Shown here: one piece after another, positions 5,223 to 5,468 of the stretch
Position numbering within the stretch: the stretch's first letter is position 1
Layout of the letters: each line of letters begins with the position of its first letter
Source of the DNA: Ectopseudomonas composti
GTDB lineage: Bacteria; Pseudomonadota; Gammaproteobacteria; Pseudomonadales; Pseudomonadaceae
Assembly: GCA_946886245.1 (NCBI GenBank)
Contig: CAMPIF010000328.1
Coordinates: forward strand, 1-5,468
Length of the DNA stretch: 5,468 nucleotides
Reading direction: 5' to 3'
Position numbers and translations under genes: made by a program
The notes under the pieces: model-generated
Told to the model about the DNA's origin: nothing
Database searches by the model: none
What the model saw: the letters and a program-made list of their open reading frames with translations, nothing else

Positions 5223-5468
5223 CTATTCCGGCGTCGAAGTGCGCAGCTTCTCGCTCCGCCCGCGCAGCCATTCCAGGGTCAGCAGCAGCAGGACGGAGAA
5301 ACCGATCAGCAGGGTCGCGGCGGCAGCAATGGTTGGCGACAGGTTCTCGCGGATGCCGCTGAACATCTGCCGCGGCAGGGTGGCCTGCTCGGGACCGGCG
5401 AGGAACAGGGTCACCACCACTTCATCGAAAGAGGTGGCGAAGGCGAACAGCGCACCGGAGATCACACC
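5223..5468 (-). CDS. ABC transporter permease, PotC/PotI-like (C-terminal 81 residues only)
   Basis: C-terminal end of an inner-membrane ABC importer subunit; the start lies beyond the right edge and the stop is TAG at 5225-5223. The sequence begins in a membrane helix (SGALFAFATSFDEVVVTLFL), continues with a periplasmic-type loop (GPEQATLPRQMFSGIRENLSP) and ends with a last helix and a short basic tail. The SFDEVVVTLFL and GPEQATLP patterns are typical of polyamine/GABA-type permeases such as PotC, PotI and SpuH. It is probably the last gene of its operon, since a terminator follows. Such systems carry spermidine, putrescine or related amines; catabolism of these yields GABA and succinate semialdehyde, so a metabolic link to gabD is possible but not shown. 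The exact substrate cannot be told from this fragment. Confidence 0.88.
   Translation of the reverse strand, partial: GVISGALFAFATSFDEVVVTLFLAGPEQATLPRQMFSGIRENLSPTIAAAATLLIGFSVLLLLTLEWLRGRSEKLRTSTPE

Noticed and set aside
1..5468. Mobile element, CRISPR array, tRNA or phage signatures
   Set aside because: No transposase, integrase, attachment-like repeats, regular repeat array or tRNA-like fold was seen; composition is even and all genes look native.

Overview
The window looks like chromosomal DNA of a Pseudomonas-type gammaproteobacterium. It is GC-rich, has strongly GC-biased third codon positions, and its encoded proteins have a pseudomonad look, with close similarity to GabD and to ErcA/YiaY-type alcohol dehydrogenases. 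The genus is an inference from composition and family resemblance, not a database match. Every supported gene is on the minus strand, so transcription runs from the right edge to the left edge.

Layout in transcription order. (1) Positions 5468-5223 hold the C-terminal end of a PotC/PotI-like ABC transporter permease, followed by a hairpin terminator at 5175-5200. (2) Positions 5118-3748 encode a complete sigma-54 enhancer-binding regulator (PAS, AAA+, Fis-type HTH). (3) The 177-nt gap 3571-3747 carries a good -24/-12 sigma-54 promoter and, upstream of it, two copies of the motif GATC-N6-CCAATCAA spaced exactly 31 bp. These are the likely activator sites. (4) Positions 3570-2422 encode an iron-dependent (group III) alcohol dehydrogenase. 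(5) Positions 2344-965 encode a polytopic permease distantly resembling the xanthine/uracil/ascorbate (NCS2) type. (6) Positions 901-1 encode the first 300 residues of a GabD-type succinate-semialdehyde dehydrogenase, which runs off the left edge. Strong hairpins sit in both intergenic gaps of the operon.

Read together, regulator plus promoter plus adh-permease-gabD form a self-contained, inducible catabolic module. The permease would import a small substrate, the Fe-ADH would oxidise a terminal hydroxyl to an aldehyde, and the GabD enzyme would oxidise that semialdehyde to a dicarboxylate such as succinate. The simplest substrate is 4-hydroxybutyrate (or 1,4-butanediol, or a C5 omega-hydroxy acid giving glutarate), but the sequence does not prove this. 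The ABC permease belongs to a separate upstream transcription unit.
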